Assembly (NCBI GenBank): GCA_937146725.1
Contig: CAKZRU010000033.1
Location: 1 to 64,000, forward strand
Direction: 5' to 3'
Source of the DNA: an uncultured Myxococcales bacterium
GTDB taxonomy: Bacteria; Myxococcota_A; Bradymonadia; UBA7976; VGTA01
DNA length: 64,000 nt
A program made the translations under genes and the position numbers. Positions 37,205-46,997 of this stretch are shown here, piece after piece; position 1 is the stretch's first letter; each line of letters opens with the position of its first letter. The notes beneath the pieces are model-generated. The model made no database searches. It worked only from the letters and a program-made list of their open reading frames with translations, and had not been told where the DNA came from.

Positions 37205-38080
37205 ATGAGCGCTATGCCCTTAAAATCACTTGAAATCATTTTAACTCGTGCTGCGCATCAAATTGAAAGCAGTGCCCAGCGCTTTGAAGAACTTGGCATA
37301 CAGGTGATTAGAGCGCCGAGTATTCGCCTTGCTGAGCCTCCTCCTCTCGATCACTCGGTGTATGAACGTGGGCAATGGATGTTACCCAAGTATGATCTTG
37401 GTGCTTTTTTATGGCGCTTTGATTGGGTCATTTTTACGAGCGTTAATGCGGTTAAGTTTGCCCAGCAAGCTTGGCTAAAACAAGGCGGTCTCAAAAAAGC
37501 CCTCGCTCACCAAAATAATGATCAGCAGCGAGCAAGAAGAACCAAAGTCGCTTGTATTGGTGAATCAACAAGTACATATCTCAATCACTTAGGAATTAAA
37601 GTCGATTTACAACCTAAAGAGTATCATGCCGAAAGCTTATTGCAGGCCTTTAAGAGTTATGAAAATCAACAGGAGCTCAGTCAACAACGTTTTTTGATTC
37701 CTAGAGCCCTAGTTGCAAGGGAAATCTTGCCTAATGCCCTAAGAGCTTTAGGTGCCGAAGTTTGGATTTGTCCTTTGTATCAAACCCTTGACGCTGAAAT
37801 CTCCCCTACTTGTAAGCAAAGAATTATTAAACATTCTGATCAAGCATTAAAGAGAGCGATTCTTTTTACATCGAATTCGACTTTAAAAGGCTTTAGTAAG
37901 CAGTTTAGCGAGCAAGAACTGAATCACATTAAAAGGGAGTATGATACCTTTGTTATTGGACCAGTGATTAGGAAAGCCGCGCTCACCGCTGGCTTCAATA
38001 TCGTTGCAATGGCACAACCTCATACCATGCAAGGTCTTATTGAGGCTGTTATTCATCACTACTCAAAAGTGGAAAACTAA
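37205..38080 (+). CDS. hemD: Uroporphyrinogen-III synthase
   Basis: About 291 residues from ATG 37205 (MSAMPLKSLEIILTRA); an in-frame TTG at 37181 and ATG at 37214 are alternatives, none with a strong ribosome site. Family signs: an N-terminal ILTRA, FDWVIFTSVNAVKFA, RFLIPRALVAREILPNAL, and ILFTSNSTLKGF near the C-terminus. Cyclises hydroxymethylbilane. The last ~32 bp overlap the tail of the histidine kinase gene on the opposite strand. Confidence 0.9.
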   Translation: MSAMPLKSLEIILTRAAHQIESSAQRFEELGIQVIRAPSIRLAEPPPLDHSVYERGQWMLPKYDLGAFLWRFDWVIFTSVNAVKFAQQAWLKQGGLKKALAHQNNDQQRARRTKVACIGESTSTYLNHLGIKVDLQPKEYHAESLLQAFKSYENQQELSQQRFLIPRALVAREILPNALRALGAEVWICPLYQTLDAEISPTCKQRIIKHSDQALKRAILFTSNSTLKGFSKQFSEQELNHIKREYDTFVIGPVIRKAALTAGFNIVAMAQPHTMQGLIEAVIHHYSKVEN

Positions 38081-39320
38081 GTAAAAACTGAGCCCCTTTT
38101 ACCATATATTTAAAGCCAAGACTTTGATGGTTAACAACTTGTTCTTGATGAGTTTTATCAGCGGTATTGAATAACTGAACTGAGGCCCCGTGACCTTCAA
38201 TCACTTGCTTTACAATCGCCAATCCTAAGCCCGTTCCCTCTGGTTCACGTTGTATAAGATGAGCTCTTCCATGCTGTCCTCTACTCACAAAGCGCACAAA
38301 TAAATCTTGAGATATCTCCTTAGGAATCCCCGGTCCTTCATCCGAAATTAATATATACAGCACATTTTCTTGCAAGATCCAGTCAATCCCAATGACTCCC
38401 TGGTCTGGGCTGAACTTAATCGCATTAGACAAAAGGTTCTCAAAAGCCCTTGTCAGCCAACGATGACTACCATGTATGAGTAATTTGTGGGCTTTATCAT
38501 CTAAAGTTGGATTGATCTTTATGGATAAACCCTTGAGAGAACTAAGGCTTTCCAACGATTTAATTGCACTTTGTAAAGATCGTAAGGGTGACAAGGGGGC
38601 TTGGTCAAAGCGAATGCCTCGGGCTTCCAAGCGAGCTAGACTTAAAAAGTCTGATAAAAGTAGATTCAGACGTGTACTTGCCTCATCGATTCGAGTCAAA
38701 AACAACTGTCTTGCCTCAACTTCTTCACCAGCTCCCTCAAGTAAAACCTCAACAGAGGCCTTAATCGCGGCAACTGGATTTTTAAGATCATGGGATAAGT
38801 CTGCAACAAAACTTTCAAATTGCCGGCGATCTTCTAAGGCTTCATGCATATTCACCAAAGACTGCCTTAATCGCCTTAGCTCCCTACCTGAAGGTTGTGG
38901 TAAGGCGGATATATCTCCATCATCGCCAATTTTTTCGGCTGCGGTTGCTAAGTTTTCAATCGGTGAAGCTAAGCCACGTCCCAAAGCCCATGCTCCTCCA
39001 GCCGCAATCAGGGTTAATAATGCTAAGATAAGCGAAGTTTTTGCTCCAAAGTCCTGTAAAAAAAGCTCAAAAACCTCTGCAGATAAACCATTTGCCTCAA
39101 AAAGAGTAGCCGCCTTTGCTTCTACTCTATTGATGGCCCACCAACCGATCAGGGTGGTACTGATCATTGATGTTGAAAATAAAGTAAAAAACAGCTGTAA
39201 ACGAATAGAAAAACCATGTTTTAAGCTATGTAAGACACGGCCCAAAGCATAACTAAAGGTCAAAAATACCAAACCGCCCCACAAAAGCCCAATATGATCA
39301 CTATTCAACCATTGAGTCAT
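38049..39320 (-). CDS. Membrane sensor histidine kinase
   Basis: 423 residues. An N-terminal hydrophobic segment (10-28), two further membrane helices (about 42-63 and 95-117) flanking a short ~30-residue periplasmic loop, then HAMP. HisKA has His177 in DLSHDLKNPVAAIK. The HATPase domain has ENLLSNAIKFSPDQ (N box), SDEGPGIP (G1) and EGTGLGLAIVKQ (G2). The small sensor loop suggests intramembrane or envelope-stress sensing. Its start overlaps the response-regulator stop as ATGA. Signal unknown. Confidence 0.93.
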   Translation of the reverse strand: MTQWLNSDHIGLLWGGLVFLTFSYALGRVLHSLKHGFSIRLQLFFTLFSTSMISTTLIGWWAINRVEAKAATLFEANGLSAEVFELFLQDFGAKTSLILALLTLIAAGGAWALGRGLASPIENLATAAEKIGDDGDISALPQPSGRELRRLRQSLVNMHEALEDRRQFESFVADLSHDLKNPVAAIKASVEVLLEGAGEEVEARQLFLTRIDEASTRLNLLLSDFLSLARLEARGIRFDQAPLSPLRSLQSAIKSLESLSSLKGLSIKINPTLDDKAHKLLIHGSHRWLTRAFENLLSNAIKFSPDQGVIGIDWILQENVLYILISDEGPGIPKEISQDLFVRFVSRGQHGRAHLIQREPEGTGLGLAIVKQVIEGHGASVQLFNTADKTHQEQVVNHQSLGFKYMVKGAQFLLSFPLLSSDE

Positions 39321-40168
39321 TTGATGGGCTGCCCTTTCACTGTAATGGGCGGTAAGTTAGAGGCGAGTTTATATCCCACTCCCCGAACCGTCTCAATTAA
39401 CTCGCATGCATCAAACTCCGCCCATTTCTTTCTAAGAGAAGTCATATGTACATCGACAGTTCTTTCGCTAACCAAAACACCATTACCCCAAGCTTTTTTT
39501 AGAAGTTGAGCTCTTGTATGTACACGTTGCTCAAAGTAAAGGGCTTCAAAAAGAGCAAACTCAAGCTGAGAAAGGGCCAAAGATTTGCCATTAAAAAATA
39601 CATTATATTGCAAATAGTCGATCACTAAACCGATTTTCTGGTCACTCGTAGCTTGATTTGCTTGTTGATTGATTGAGTGACTCGCTAAGTCCGCTTCTTG
39701 CTCTACCTCTGATTGAGTCTTTACTGAACTAGACCCTAGAAGGTCTTCGCTCGCCTGTTCATTGTTTTTTGTTTGGCTACGTCTAAGTACCGCCCTTACT
39801 CTCGCTACAACTTCACGAGGAGAAAAGGGTTTATCAATAAAGTCGTCAGCCCCAATCTCCAAGCCTACAATATGTTCAATTTCGTCATCATGACTTGATA
39901 AGATAATCACCGGAATGGATGAGCGCTGTCTGAGTTCTTTTAACCAATCAAAGCCGTGGCCGTCTGGTAAAGATAAATCCAAAATCACCAAAGCGATATC
40001 TTGTGTATTTGCCAAAGTTTTGCTTGCTGTACTTAAATCACCGACGGCAATCGGTTCAAAACCGGCGGTTTTCAGGCTATATGATAGGCTTTCGGTAATT
40101 GCCGGCTCATCATCTACCATCATGATCTGCAGTCGTTCAGTTTGGCTTTTTACCATCATCTTATCCAT
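39317..40168 (-). CDS. OmpR-family response regulator
   Basis: 284 residues from ATG 40168; ATG 40156 also possible. Receiver domain with acidic pair VDDEP, phosphoacceptor Asp64 in VILDLSLPDG and Lys113 in FIDKPFSP. A Gln/Ser-rich linker of about 60 residues is unusually long. A winged-helix DNA-binding domain follows (LSQLEFALFEALYFEQ... SERTVDVHMTSLRKKW... ETVRGVGYKL). Cognate to the adjacent kinase by overlap; target genes unknown. Confidence 0.93.
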   Translation of the reverse strand: MDKMMVKSQTERLQIMMVDDEPAITESLSYSLKTAGFEPIAVGDLSTASKTLANTQDIALVILDLSLPDGHGFDWLKELRQRSSIPVIILSSHDDEIEHIVGLEIGADDFIDKPFSPREVVARVRAVLRRSQTKNNEQASEDLLGSSSVKTQSEVEQEADLASHSINQQANQATSDQKIGLVIDYLQYNVFFNGKSLALSQLEFALFEALYFEQRVHTRAQLLKKAWGNGVLVSERTVDVHMTSLRKKWAEFDACELIETVRGVGYKLASNLPPITVKGQPIK

Positions 40169-40400
40169 TCTCAATGTAGCCTTAGAGCAACTTGGTAGTG
40201 CTCATTCACCGCTTATTACTTACCACTCGTTTACCACTGATCTACACGATCATAATCATGTCATTGATCCTCAGTTTACTCAGTGAATTAATCATAGCTT
40301 GCTCTTGAGCTTATGCCTAAACAAGTTTAAGTTAACTTGTTAATTTACAATTCTCAATCTCCAAGTCTCAAGTCGATCAAGCGCTCAAGAGGAGTTAATC

Positions 40401-40901
40401 ATGATCGTGGCCCCTAAGCATCATTTATCATTATTTGTTTCGACCCTTTGTCTTATTTTAAGTAGCGTATTCATGACTGCCTGTGGCGATGAACCGGCCA
40501 ATGATGCGCCAACTGTTATCGGTAGAAGCACTTATGCCTTATGTTCACTAAGAGATGGCGCCGATTCTTTATCAGAGGTGCATTTCGTGATTGAAGATCT
40601 ACAAGGTAGCGATACATTGTTAGCGCCCTATGTCGCTTACCGAAATATCACTATTCCGGTCACAGAAAGCATCATTCCGGCCCCAACTTCCGAAGAACTT
40701 TCCGCGGCAAACGAGGCTGGAACTTCTCTTAATGCCTGCTCAGTAGATAGTTGCCAAATGCAATATTCTTGGACCTATAATCGCAATGATGAGCAAAGCG
40801 GTTTGCTACGCTGCGATGAAAACTCTCAGATCGATGTGATTATCAGAGATATCAACAATAATGAAAAAGAGTTTAAGATCTTTGTGATGCGTGAAGAATA
40901 A
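40401..40901 (+). CDS. Small putative lipoprotein
   Basis: 166 residues. Signal sequence with lipobox FMTACGDEP, then a short acidic start and a beta-rich domain (EVHFVIEDLQGSDTLLAPYV) containing four further Cys that could form two disulfides. The C-terminus is IDVIIRDINNNEKEFKIFVM. ATG 40401 with GAGGAG upstream. No family recognised. Stands alone between the two-component system and the convergent methyltransferase gene. Confidence 0.78.
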   Translation: MIVAPKHHLSLFVSTLCLILSSVFMTACGDEPANDAPTVIGRSTYALCSLRDGADSLSEVHFVIEDLQGSDTLLAPYVAYRNITIPVTESIIPAPTSEELSAANEAGTSLNACSVDSCQMQYSWTYNRNDEQSGLLRCDENSQIDVIIRDINNNEKEFKIFVMREE

Positions 40902-40928
40902 TCAACTTGTAAGAATTATATCCAAGAC

Positions 40929-41867
40929 CTAAAAATCTGCACAAAAAATAAGTTGTTGGGTTTTTGCATGAGCAAAGGGTAAATGACGAGATTGAGCAAC
41001 TAAGTGTGTATCATATAAAGTCACATTATGCGCGCCTAAGTCATAAAGTAAGGCCTTCATATCATCTCGACTGCGCTGATCTCGCTCAAAACTATCCCCA
41101 CCGGTAAAGAGCTTCATCAAATAGCCAAGTCCTTTTCCAATAAGGCCAGGGGGTGGTTCTTCAATACTTGGCACCCAATCAAAAATCAGGCGACCTGAAT
41201 GACTTTGGAGAAGGATTGATAGCTCCGTAAAAAGTACTTTTAGTTCTTCAGCAGTGAGGTACATCACCAAGCCTTCTGCAATCATCGTGATGGGTTCGGA
41301 TAGGGTAACATTTTCTTGAAACTCATCAGCTTTAAACCGCTTAAGATCTTGGGACAGAAACTTTACAATGCTTGATAATTGATCTTGCTGTTCTAAGCAT
41401 TCTCTTTTGTGTGCAATCACATGGGGTAAATCAATTTCAATATATTGTTGCAGTGAACTTAGCTTCGGTGCATGACTTAAACGCAAGGCTCTAGTCGATA
41501 AACCAGAGGCTAACTCGATGATTGTATGTGCTTGAGATTCTTGACTAAGTTGATCGATCAACTGATGTCTTTGAGCTAAACCTTGAGGTAGTCTGGGTAA
41601 GTTCCACCGAAAGAGACGCATGACACCCAAGGCAAAGTTAGTCACCTTAAACACTCGCTCACTTTCGATGCTACTCAGTAACTCGGAATACTTAAAACCT
41701 GCCCAATGCCAAACGCCGGCTGTGTAAAGAGCTGTCACCGATAGATCACCACTCAGATCATGTTTTTGACTCGGCTCTTGTTCGTGATTATTTTTGTTAG
41801 ACGGTAGTTTTTTATCACTTAAATGCTGGTCATGAGAGTTAGCTGATTTTGACATTTCAATATACAT
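40929..41867 (-). CDS. Class I SAM-dependent methyltransferase (LCM/PPM1-like)
   Basis: 312 residues. The SAM-binding motif is TIIELASGLSTRALRL; SLQQYIEIDLPHVIAHKRE and MIAEGLVMYLTAEELKVL follow the pattern of the leucine carboxyl methyltransferase-like family. A charged N-terminal extension of about 40 residues is probably disordered. ATG 41867 overlaps the diflavin reductase stop by 11 bp; ATG 41855, one base after that stop, is an equally good start. Coupled to the reductase; substrate unknown. Confidence 0.8.
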   Translation of the reverse strand: MYIEMSKSANSHDQHLSDKKLPSNKNNHEQEPSQKHDLSGDLSVTALYTAGVWHWAGFKYSELLSSIESERVFKVTNFALGVMRLFRWNLPRLPQGLAQRHQLIDQLSQESQAHTIIELASGLSTRALRLSHAPKLSSLQQYIEIDLPHVIAHKRECLEQQDQLSSIVKFLSQDLKRFKADEFQENVTLSEPITMIAEGLVMYLTAEELKVLFTELSILLQSHSGRLIFDWVPSIEEPPPGLIGKGLGYLMKLFTGGDSFERDQRSRDDMKALLYDLGAHNVTLYDTHLVAQSRHLPFAHAKTQQLIFCADF

Positions 41868-43710
41868 CTCGCAAATAGCGTTTTTGCTGTTTGAGTGCTT
41901 GAATATAGTCTTCAGCCTGATCTATGCTCATGTGTCCCTGCTCTGAAATAATCTTTAGCAAGGTTTGATTCACATCCTTAGCCATTCGTTTGGCATCACC
42001 GCAAATATAAACATAAGCACCAGCTTCTAGCCATTTCCAAATGCCTAGACTATGCTGATACATAAGATCTTGAACATAGACTTTATGGGCTTGGTCACGG
42101 CTCCAAGCACAGTTGAGCTGACTCAATACACCGGAGCGTACCCAAGCTTCAAGTTGCTCGCGATACAGAAAGTCATATTGACTACGTTGGGCTCCAAAAA
42201 ATAACCAGGACTGTCCTGGTGCCTTGGTTGCCTCGCGTTCTTCAAGCATAGCCTTAAATGGTGCAATACCAGTACCCGGTCCAATCATAATAATAGGTTT
42301 TTCAGCAGAGCAAAGCTTAAAGTCTTTAGTTGGATGTACATAAACAGCCACATGACTACCGACCTCACACTCAGCTAAAAAGTTAGAGGCCACGCCCTGC
42401 CTGATTGTATTGTGTAATTCATACTTTAGCACATCAACAGTGAGTTGTACCTTGTTTGGGTGTGCTTTAGGACTTGAAGAAATTGAATACAATCTAGGGC
42501 TGAGTGGACGAAGTGATTTCACCAATTGATCGGCTGTGGGCTGTAGTAAACCCTGGCGAAATAAATCTATGACATGATGCTCATCGATAAACTTCTTTTT
42601 GAGCTGACGATCTTGAAAAACAGTTTGCAGATGATTGGGCAAGGTCTGTGTTGGTATCAAGTCAAGCAAGCGAGAGTCGATTTTAATGATATCTAAGCGA
42701 TATTTGAGTAAATAAAAAAGATTTAGGTATTCATCTTCATATAAAACTCGTTCATCGCGATTTAAACGCCCATAGTGAATCATTTCATTGATCAGATCAC
42801 TGTTATTTCTAGGATAAACGCCCAAGGCATCACCCACTTCATATTCTACTTCACAGGCACTATGATCGTTTTTAAGTTCAATCGTAATATGCCTAGTTTC
42901 TTTTGAACTTTCAGAGTGATTTAGGTTATAGTTTTCAAGGACTTGAGCAAAATATGGGCGTTTTTTAGAGCCTAGAGGTTTTTGGTTATGATTTTTTTGA
43001 TCTAGCCTTTGGCTACGTTGACCTTGATTCAGGCTTTGGATGTCAGCCCTTACAGTTGATTCATGTACAACCTTTGGCATAGTTGCCACAGCCTGTCTAG
43101 ATGTTAAGGATTGGGTATGGCTAGCCAACCTTTGATTTTCTTGCTGATATACAGGCTGTGGTTGAGCATCTCGCTGATGAGTGGCTTGTTGTGGTAAACG
43201 TGCTGTTGGTGATTGTTGCTGCGACTGTTTAGAAGACTGAGTCGCTGGACTTGAAGTGCCTCCAATTAACTTTAAGCCTTGTTCCACCCCTCCCCACCAA
43301 TCTTCAAACTCAACATAGTCAGCATCACAATCGACTCTTGGCGCAAAGCGTTGGGCGCCCAAACTAGATAGTTGCTCATCAATATCCTTGCCACACTGAC
43401 AAAACAGGTCATAATCACTGTCTCCCAAAGCGCAAACGCTGAACTTAAGCTGCCCCAATTGAGGACCCTGAAGTTCCATAAGTTCATCATAAAACTCTTC
43501 GGCATTACTTGGCGGCTCACCTTCACCATAAGTGCTAGTAACCACCAATAATATCTGTTCCGACTTTAGATCAGCAACAGTGTAATCTTCCAAGTCTGTC
43601 ACCGTCACTTGATGACCTTGAGCCATAAGTCTTTTGGCTGTTAACTTAGCAAGACTCTCCGAATTTCCAGTCTCTGTTCCAAATACGATTTTTATAACAC
43701 TCATGGGCAT
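41857..43710 (-). CDS. cysJ: Diflavin reductase, CysJ-like (sulfite reductase flavoprotein)
   Basis: 617 residues. N-terminal flavodoxin domain with FMN motif GTETGNSESLAK (~10-21), TSTYGEGEPPSNAEEFY and CALGDSDYDLFC. A Gln/Ser-rich linker of roughly 100 residues (about 150-250) follows. The FAD domain has RLYSISSSP and the NADPH domain GPGTGIAPFKAMLEER and CGDAKRMAKDV. The C-terminus RYLRDVY matches CysJ-type enzymes. It passes NADPH electrons through FAD and FMN, in CysJ to sulfite reductase. No cysI lies nearby, so the partner may be another haemoprotein. The start is ATG 43710 or 43704. Confidence 0.88.
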   Translation of the reverse strand: MPMSVIKIVFGTETGNSESLAKLTAKRLMAQGHQVTVTDLEDYTVADLKSEQILLVVTSTYGEGEPPSNAEEFYDELMELQGPQLGQLKFSVCALGDSDYDLFCQCGKDIDEQLSSLGAQRFAPRVDCDADYVEFEDWWGGVEQGLKLIGGTSSPATQSSKQSQQQSPTARLPQQATHQRDAQPQPVYQQENQRLASHTQSLTSRQAVATMPKVVHESTVRADIQSLNQGQRSQRLDQKNHNQKPLGSKKRPYFAQVLENYNLNHSESSKETRHITIELKNDHSACEVEYEVGDALGVYPRNNSDLINEMIHYGRLNRDERVLYEDEYLNLFYLLKYRLDIIKIDSRLLDLIPTQTLPNHLQTVFQDRQLKKKFIDEHHVIDLFRQGLLQPTADQLVKSLRPLSPRLYSISSSPKAHPNKVQLTVDVLKYELHNTIRQGVASNFLAECEVGSHVAVYVHPTKDFKLCSAEKPIIMIGPGTGIAPFKAMLEEREATKAPGQSWLFFGAQRSQYDFLYREQLEAWVRSGVLSQLNCAWSRDQAHKVYVQDLMYQHSLGIWKWLEAGAYVYICGDAKRMAKDVNQTLLKIISEQGHMSIDQAEDYIQALKQQKRYLRDVY

Positions 43711-43871
43711 TTATATTCTGAAGCAAATTACAGGGCATAAAAGTTCATTCATCATCAGTTATAGATAACGCTAACATATTGAAAAGATACTTGAGCACAA
43801 AAAAGCGTGCAAAGAAAAATAATTTGTCACAATTAGCACTGATCAAACGTTTAGTATAAAGAGAGTACCGT

Positions 43872-44240
43872 ATGTACTTACTCCGAGATTTTATACACTT
43901 CACAGAGATCGGATACATCATGAGATTCAAAGCAGACAATGACTCAGCTTTTTCTATGGACTCAGCTTTTTTTAAGGCTCAAGACTCAACAGAAGTCATT
44001 GAAAACACTCTTCAAGCAAACCAAAACCCAAACCAATCTCAACATCAAATTATGTGCTTTAAGCATCAGGATTCAGCTTTAAGTGCTGTTTTATACTTTG
44101 ATGATGAAACAGCGCTTTGGATCATTGAGTACACTCGCTGCGACCAAGTCATATCTTCGGCTCTTTACCAATCAGAATCAACAGCCTATCTGATCTTACG
44201 TTCGCATGGATATGAGCCTAACCAAGCAACAGCTTGCTGA
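43872..44240 (+). CDS. Hypothetical small protein (122 aa)
   Basis: 122 residues, no signal or membrane segment. The N-terminal half is low-complexity, with a duplicated DSAF segment and Asn/Gln-rich stretches. The C-terminal half looks folded (SALSAVLYFDDETALWIIEY ... LILRSHGYEPNQ). ATG 43872 has AAGAGAG upstream; ATG 43920 is an alternative. No family recognised. Confidence 0.6.
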   Translation: MYLLRDFIHFTEIGYIMRFKADNDSAFSMDSAFFKAQDSTEVIENTLQANQNPNQSQHQIMCFKHQDSALSAVLYFDDETALWIIEYTRCDQVISSALYQSESTAYLILRSHGYEPNQATAC

Positions 44241-44292
44241 TCCAGCTAATAGGATTACTTAGATCTTTAAGATGATTCAGTGTATGATTTTG

Positions 44293-44337
44293 ATTTAATT
44301 CTCTAGGATTTAATTCTTTAGGATTTAATTCTCTAGG
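44293..44337. repeat. 15-bp intergenic tandem repeat x3
   Basis: Three copies of ATTTAATTCTCTAGG, the middle one with a single substitution. Lies about 50 bp before the gene at 44386. Confidence 0.9.
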
Positions 44338-44385
44338 CTCAACATGAGAATCATTATTACTTAATATGCTTAAAGGTCACTGATT

Positions 44386-45969
44386 ATGGTTGCTGTGGTT
44401 AAAGCTCCCCTAAAAATATTCTTAAAGTCTGTGCAATTAAAACTTTTTAGCAAAGGCTCTAAGTGTGCTAGATCGCTATTTAAGAAGCTCTTTAAACTAG
44501 ATAATCTGTTTCTTTATTTACTGATCTGTCTATTTGGTTTCAGCTGTTTGAACTCCTGTGTTGACCATAGAACAAATGATGAAGCACCTGTGACAATTAG
44601 GAAACCTAGGCCACGTCCTCCGTATAAAAATGACCCTTGGTTTGAAAAGTATATGATTGACACGGATGGTGTTGGATTACATGCTCAAATGACTCGTTCA
44701 TCTGATGGATTATTAGGCATTGCCTATTGGAGCACAGATGGTCAAGAAGGCGAGGCCTGTGTTGATTTAGAAGTGGATGATCCACCTCTTGAAGTTCGCT
44801 GGGATTTAAAGTTTGCTCAGTGGAATGAGGACAGTGGGTGGCAAAGTGAACTTGTTTCAAAGCCACTTCTCTTGGGCAATCCTCCGGGGTTGGATCTAGA
44901 CTATTCTGCTAATAATCAACCTCTCATTAGTGCCTTGGCCGGTGAAGCAATTCCTGAATTACGCTACTGTGGAGGTGGTAATTTAACCTTGTTTACCCCA
45001 TCTGAAGATCCCGGGTCTGAAGAATGGAACTTTGAATATGTTGTGGAAACAAGTAATCAAGCTATGTCTGGTGATGCAGCCAGTGACTTTGGTTTTGTGG
45101 TTGGCTATTGGCCGAGCTTAGCGCAAAACCGAGCGAATAAACGTATGATTGTTTATCAAGATGTGCATGGTGGTAGTTTACAAAGAGATGACTTGGTACG
45201 CGCTGACTTAGAAGTCGCCTTGCAAGATGCCCCCAATTCAGCATGGCGGTATGAGGTGATTGATCTTGGTGAAGGCGCTGGTATTTTTAATCAAGCCTTA
45301 GTGACAGAAAACGGTGATTATTTGGCTTTATATTATATTTCATTTGATGCCCAACAGGCCGAGCGACAAAGACAGGGCTTATGGCTTGCAATTCGGCAAG
45401 AGGACGGATCTTGGAATAAGACCTTGGTTTATGGAGGACCAACCCGAGGAGAACCTAGCTTGATTGCTTATAAAACAGGTATTGCCATAGCCTATTATGA
45501 TCAACAAGCTCGTCGTCCTGTCCTAAAAGTTCTAAGTGAGCTCAATCAATTTGAAGATGAAGCGGCTTGGCAAAAGATCATGCTTGGTGACCTTAGATAT
45601 AACGAAGGACATTCGCCTTCTTTAAAGATGTTACCCGACGGTCGCTTAGCTTTGGTATGGTATCGCTGTGGTCCTGCCGAAGTTGAAGAATGCCGCTCTA
45701 GTGATGATGCGGTGATCTTTTCATATCCCGATCGAGAACAAAGTGGTCTAGAAGAAGGCATTAATGAGCAAGATGAACTCTTGGGTGATTGGGTAATAGA
45801 GGTAGTAGAGTCAGGAGAAGAAGCATTATGCGGATTTGGCCCCCAACTTGAAATTGATGCCCAAGAGCAAATATGGGTGACATGGCAATGTAGCAGGCGT
45901 TCAGGAACTGATGGGAGTTTTCAATATCAACTTGAGTCAGCTAAACGAGAGTTTTTTGAGACGCTTTGA
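44386..45969 (+). CDS. Putative lipoprotein of unknown function (527 aa)
   Basis: An N-terminal basic stretch of about 40 residues precedes a hydrophobic segment with lipobox-like LNSC. The long n-region is unusual and the start (ATG 44386) may be too early. The mature part has repeated short blocks with Trp, Tyr and Asp (LGIAYWSTDGQEGEA; FVVGYWPSLAQNRANKR; GIAIAYYDQQARRPV; LALVWYRCGPAEVEE), spaced like blades of a beta-propeller. No enzyme motif is recognised. Confidence 0.75.
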   Translation: MVAVVKAPLKIFLKSVQLKLFSKGSKCARSLFKKLFKLDNLFLYLLICLFGFSCLNSCVDHRTNDEAPVTIRKPRPRPPYKNDPWFEKYMIDTDGVGLHAQMTRSSDGLLGIAYWSTDGQEGEACVDLEVDDPPLEVRWDLKFAQWNEDSGWQSELVSKPLLLGNPPGLDLDYSANNQPLISALAGEAIPELRYCGGGNLTLFTPSEDPGSEEWNFEYVVETSNQAMSGDAASDFGFVVGYWPSLAQNRANKRMIVYQDVHGGSLQRDDLVRADLEVALQDAPNSAWRYEVIDLGEGAGIFNQALVTENGDYLALYYISFDAQQAERQRQGLWLAIRQEDGSWNKTLVYGGPTRGEPSLIAYKTGIAIAYYDQQARRPVLKVLSELNQFEDEAAWQKIMLGDLRYNEGHSPSLKMLPDGRLALVWYRCGPAEVEECRSSDDAVIFSYPDREQSGLEEGINEQDELLGDWVIEVVESGEEALCGFGPQLEIDAQEQIWVTWQCSRRSGTDGSFQYQLESAKREFFETL

Positions 45970-46124
45970 GTGATTGAGTATCTTTTTACAAATTAAAGCA
46001 TGACTTGCCTTGATCAATGATCTTAATTATCAGTTGCACTCTCTATCCGAGATTGAAGAATTGAAAGATCTAAGAACGATTGATTACACTGTTTATAGAA
46101 TACATAAAAACAAGGAAGAATATT

Positions 46125-46997
46125 ATGGGAAAAGTAAGTAAAGCAGGCCGTGTTTTAAGAGGCGTTGCCCTCAACAAAGAACTTAAGTTTGCAGTAGGAT
46201 TAAGTACACCCATTACCCAAACCATTTTGGAGGCTCATCAACCCAGTGCCCAAGGCCTGTTAGCAATGTCTAGAGCGGCCACTGCTGTTGGCTTACTTTC
46301 CACAACGATTAAGGGCAGACAGCAAATTGGCTTACAAGTCAATGGTGATGGGCCGTTGGGCGAACTCTATGCGCTTTCTAATTCAGAGGGAGAACTGAGA
46401 GTAACCGCAGGTAATCCAAGCGCTAGTGCTGAACCACATAGTGAGATTGGAGCCATTGTCGGCACCGGGCGTTTTACCTTGATTAAGACTTCCGACTCAG
46501 GTGAGCCCTATCGAGGTACCGTGCCTATTTTCACTGGTGGCATTGCCGAAGATCTTGCCTATTACTTTATGTTTAGCGAGCAAGTGCCCACCGCCTGTGG
46601 GATTGGCGAAAGCATTGAAGGAGATCATTTGCTGACCGGTGGTTATCTAGTGCAAAGCTTACCGAGTCCCTCCGAGGAAACCTTGAGTACACTTGAACAA
46701 AGAGTTGTAACGCTCCCACCTCTGAAAGATATTTTAAACTCAGAACGACCTTTGGAAATGCTTTTAGAGCTTCTATTTATGGATGACTATGAAATCTTAG
46801 AAGAAAGTGACATCACTTTTAAATGTCCATGTGAGCGTCCAAAGTTTGCAAGAACCCTATTAACTTTGGGTAAGACTGAATTACGAAAAATCCGGGAAGA
46901 AGATGGTGAAATGAACATTGCCTGTCACTTCTGCGGTGATCAATTCCACTTTAATGATGCCGAGATTGGCGCTTTAATTTCAGGGGCGCGTGATTAA
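46125..46997 (+). CDS. hslO: Hsp33 redox-regulated chaperone
   Basis: 290 residues from ATG 46125, which has AAGGAAGA upstream; an in-frame start 45 bp earlier lacks a site. The N-terminus AGRVLRGVALNKELKFAVG, LSTTIKGRQQIGLQVNGDGP and GELRVTAGNP are Hsp33 features. The C-terminal redox switch has CPC and CHFC (FKCPCERPKF... CHFCGDQFHF), the four zinc-binding cysteines. A holdase activated by oxidative unfolding in the cytosol. Its stop overlaps the start of the subtilase gene (TAATG). Confidence 0.95.
   Translation: MGKVSKAGRVLRGVALNKELKFAVGLSTPITQTILEAHQPSAQGLLAMSRAATAVGLLSTTIKGRQQIGLQVNGDGPLGELYALSNSEGELRVTAGNPSASAEPHSEIGAIVGTGRFTLIKTSDSGEPYRGTVPIFTGGIAEDLAYYFMFSEQVPTACGIGESIEGDHLLTGGYLVQSLPSPSEETLSTLEQRVVTLPPLKDILNSERPLEMLLELLFMDDYEILEESDITFKCPCERPKFARTLLTLGKTELRKIREEDGEMNIACHFCGDQFHFNDAEIGALISGARD

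Noticed and set aside
38476..39252. A 258-codon plus-strand open frame
   Set aside because: It runs antisense through the histidine kinase, whose motifs are complete; the translated product is Arg/Lys/Ser-rich with no family signs.
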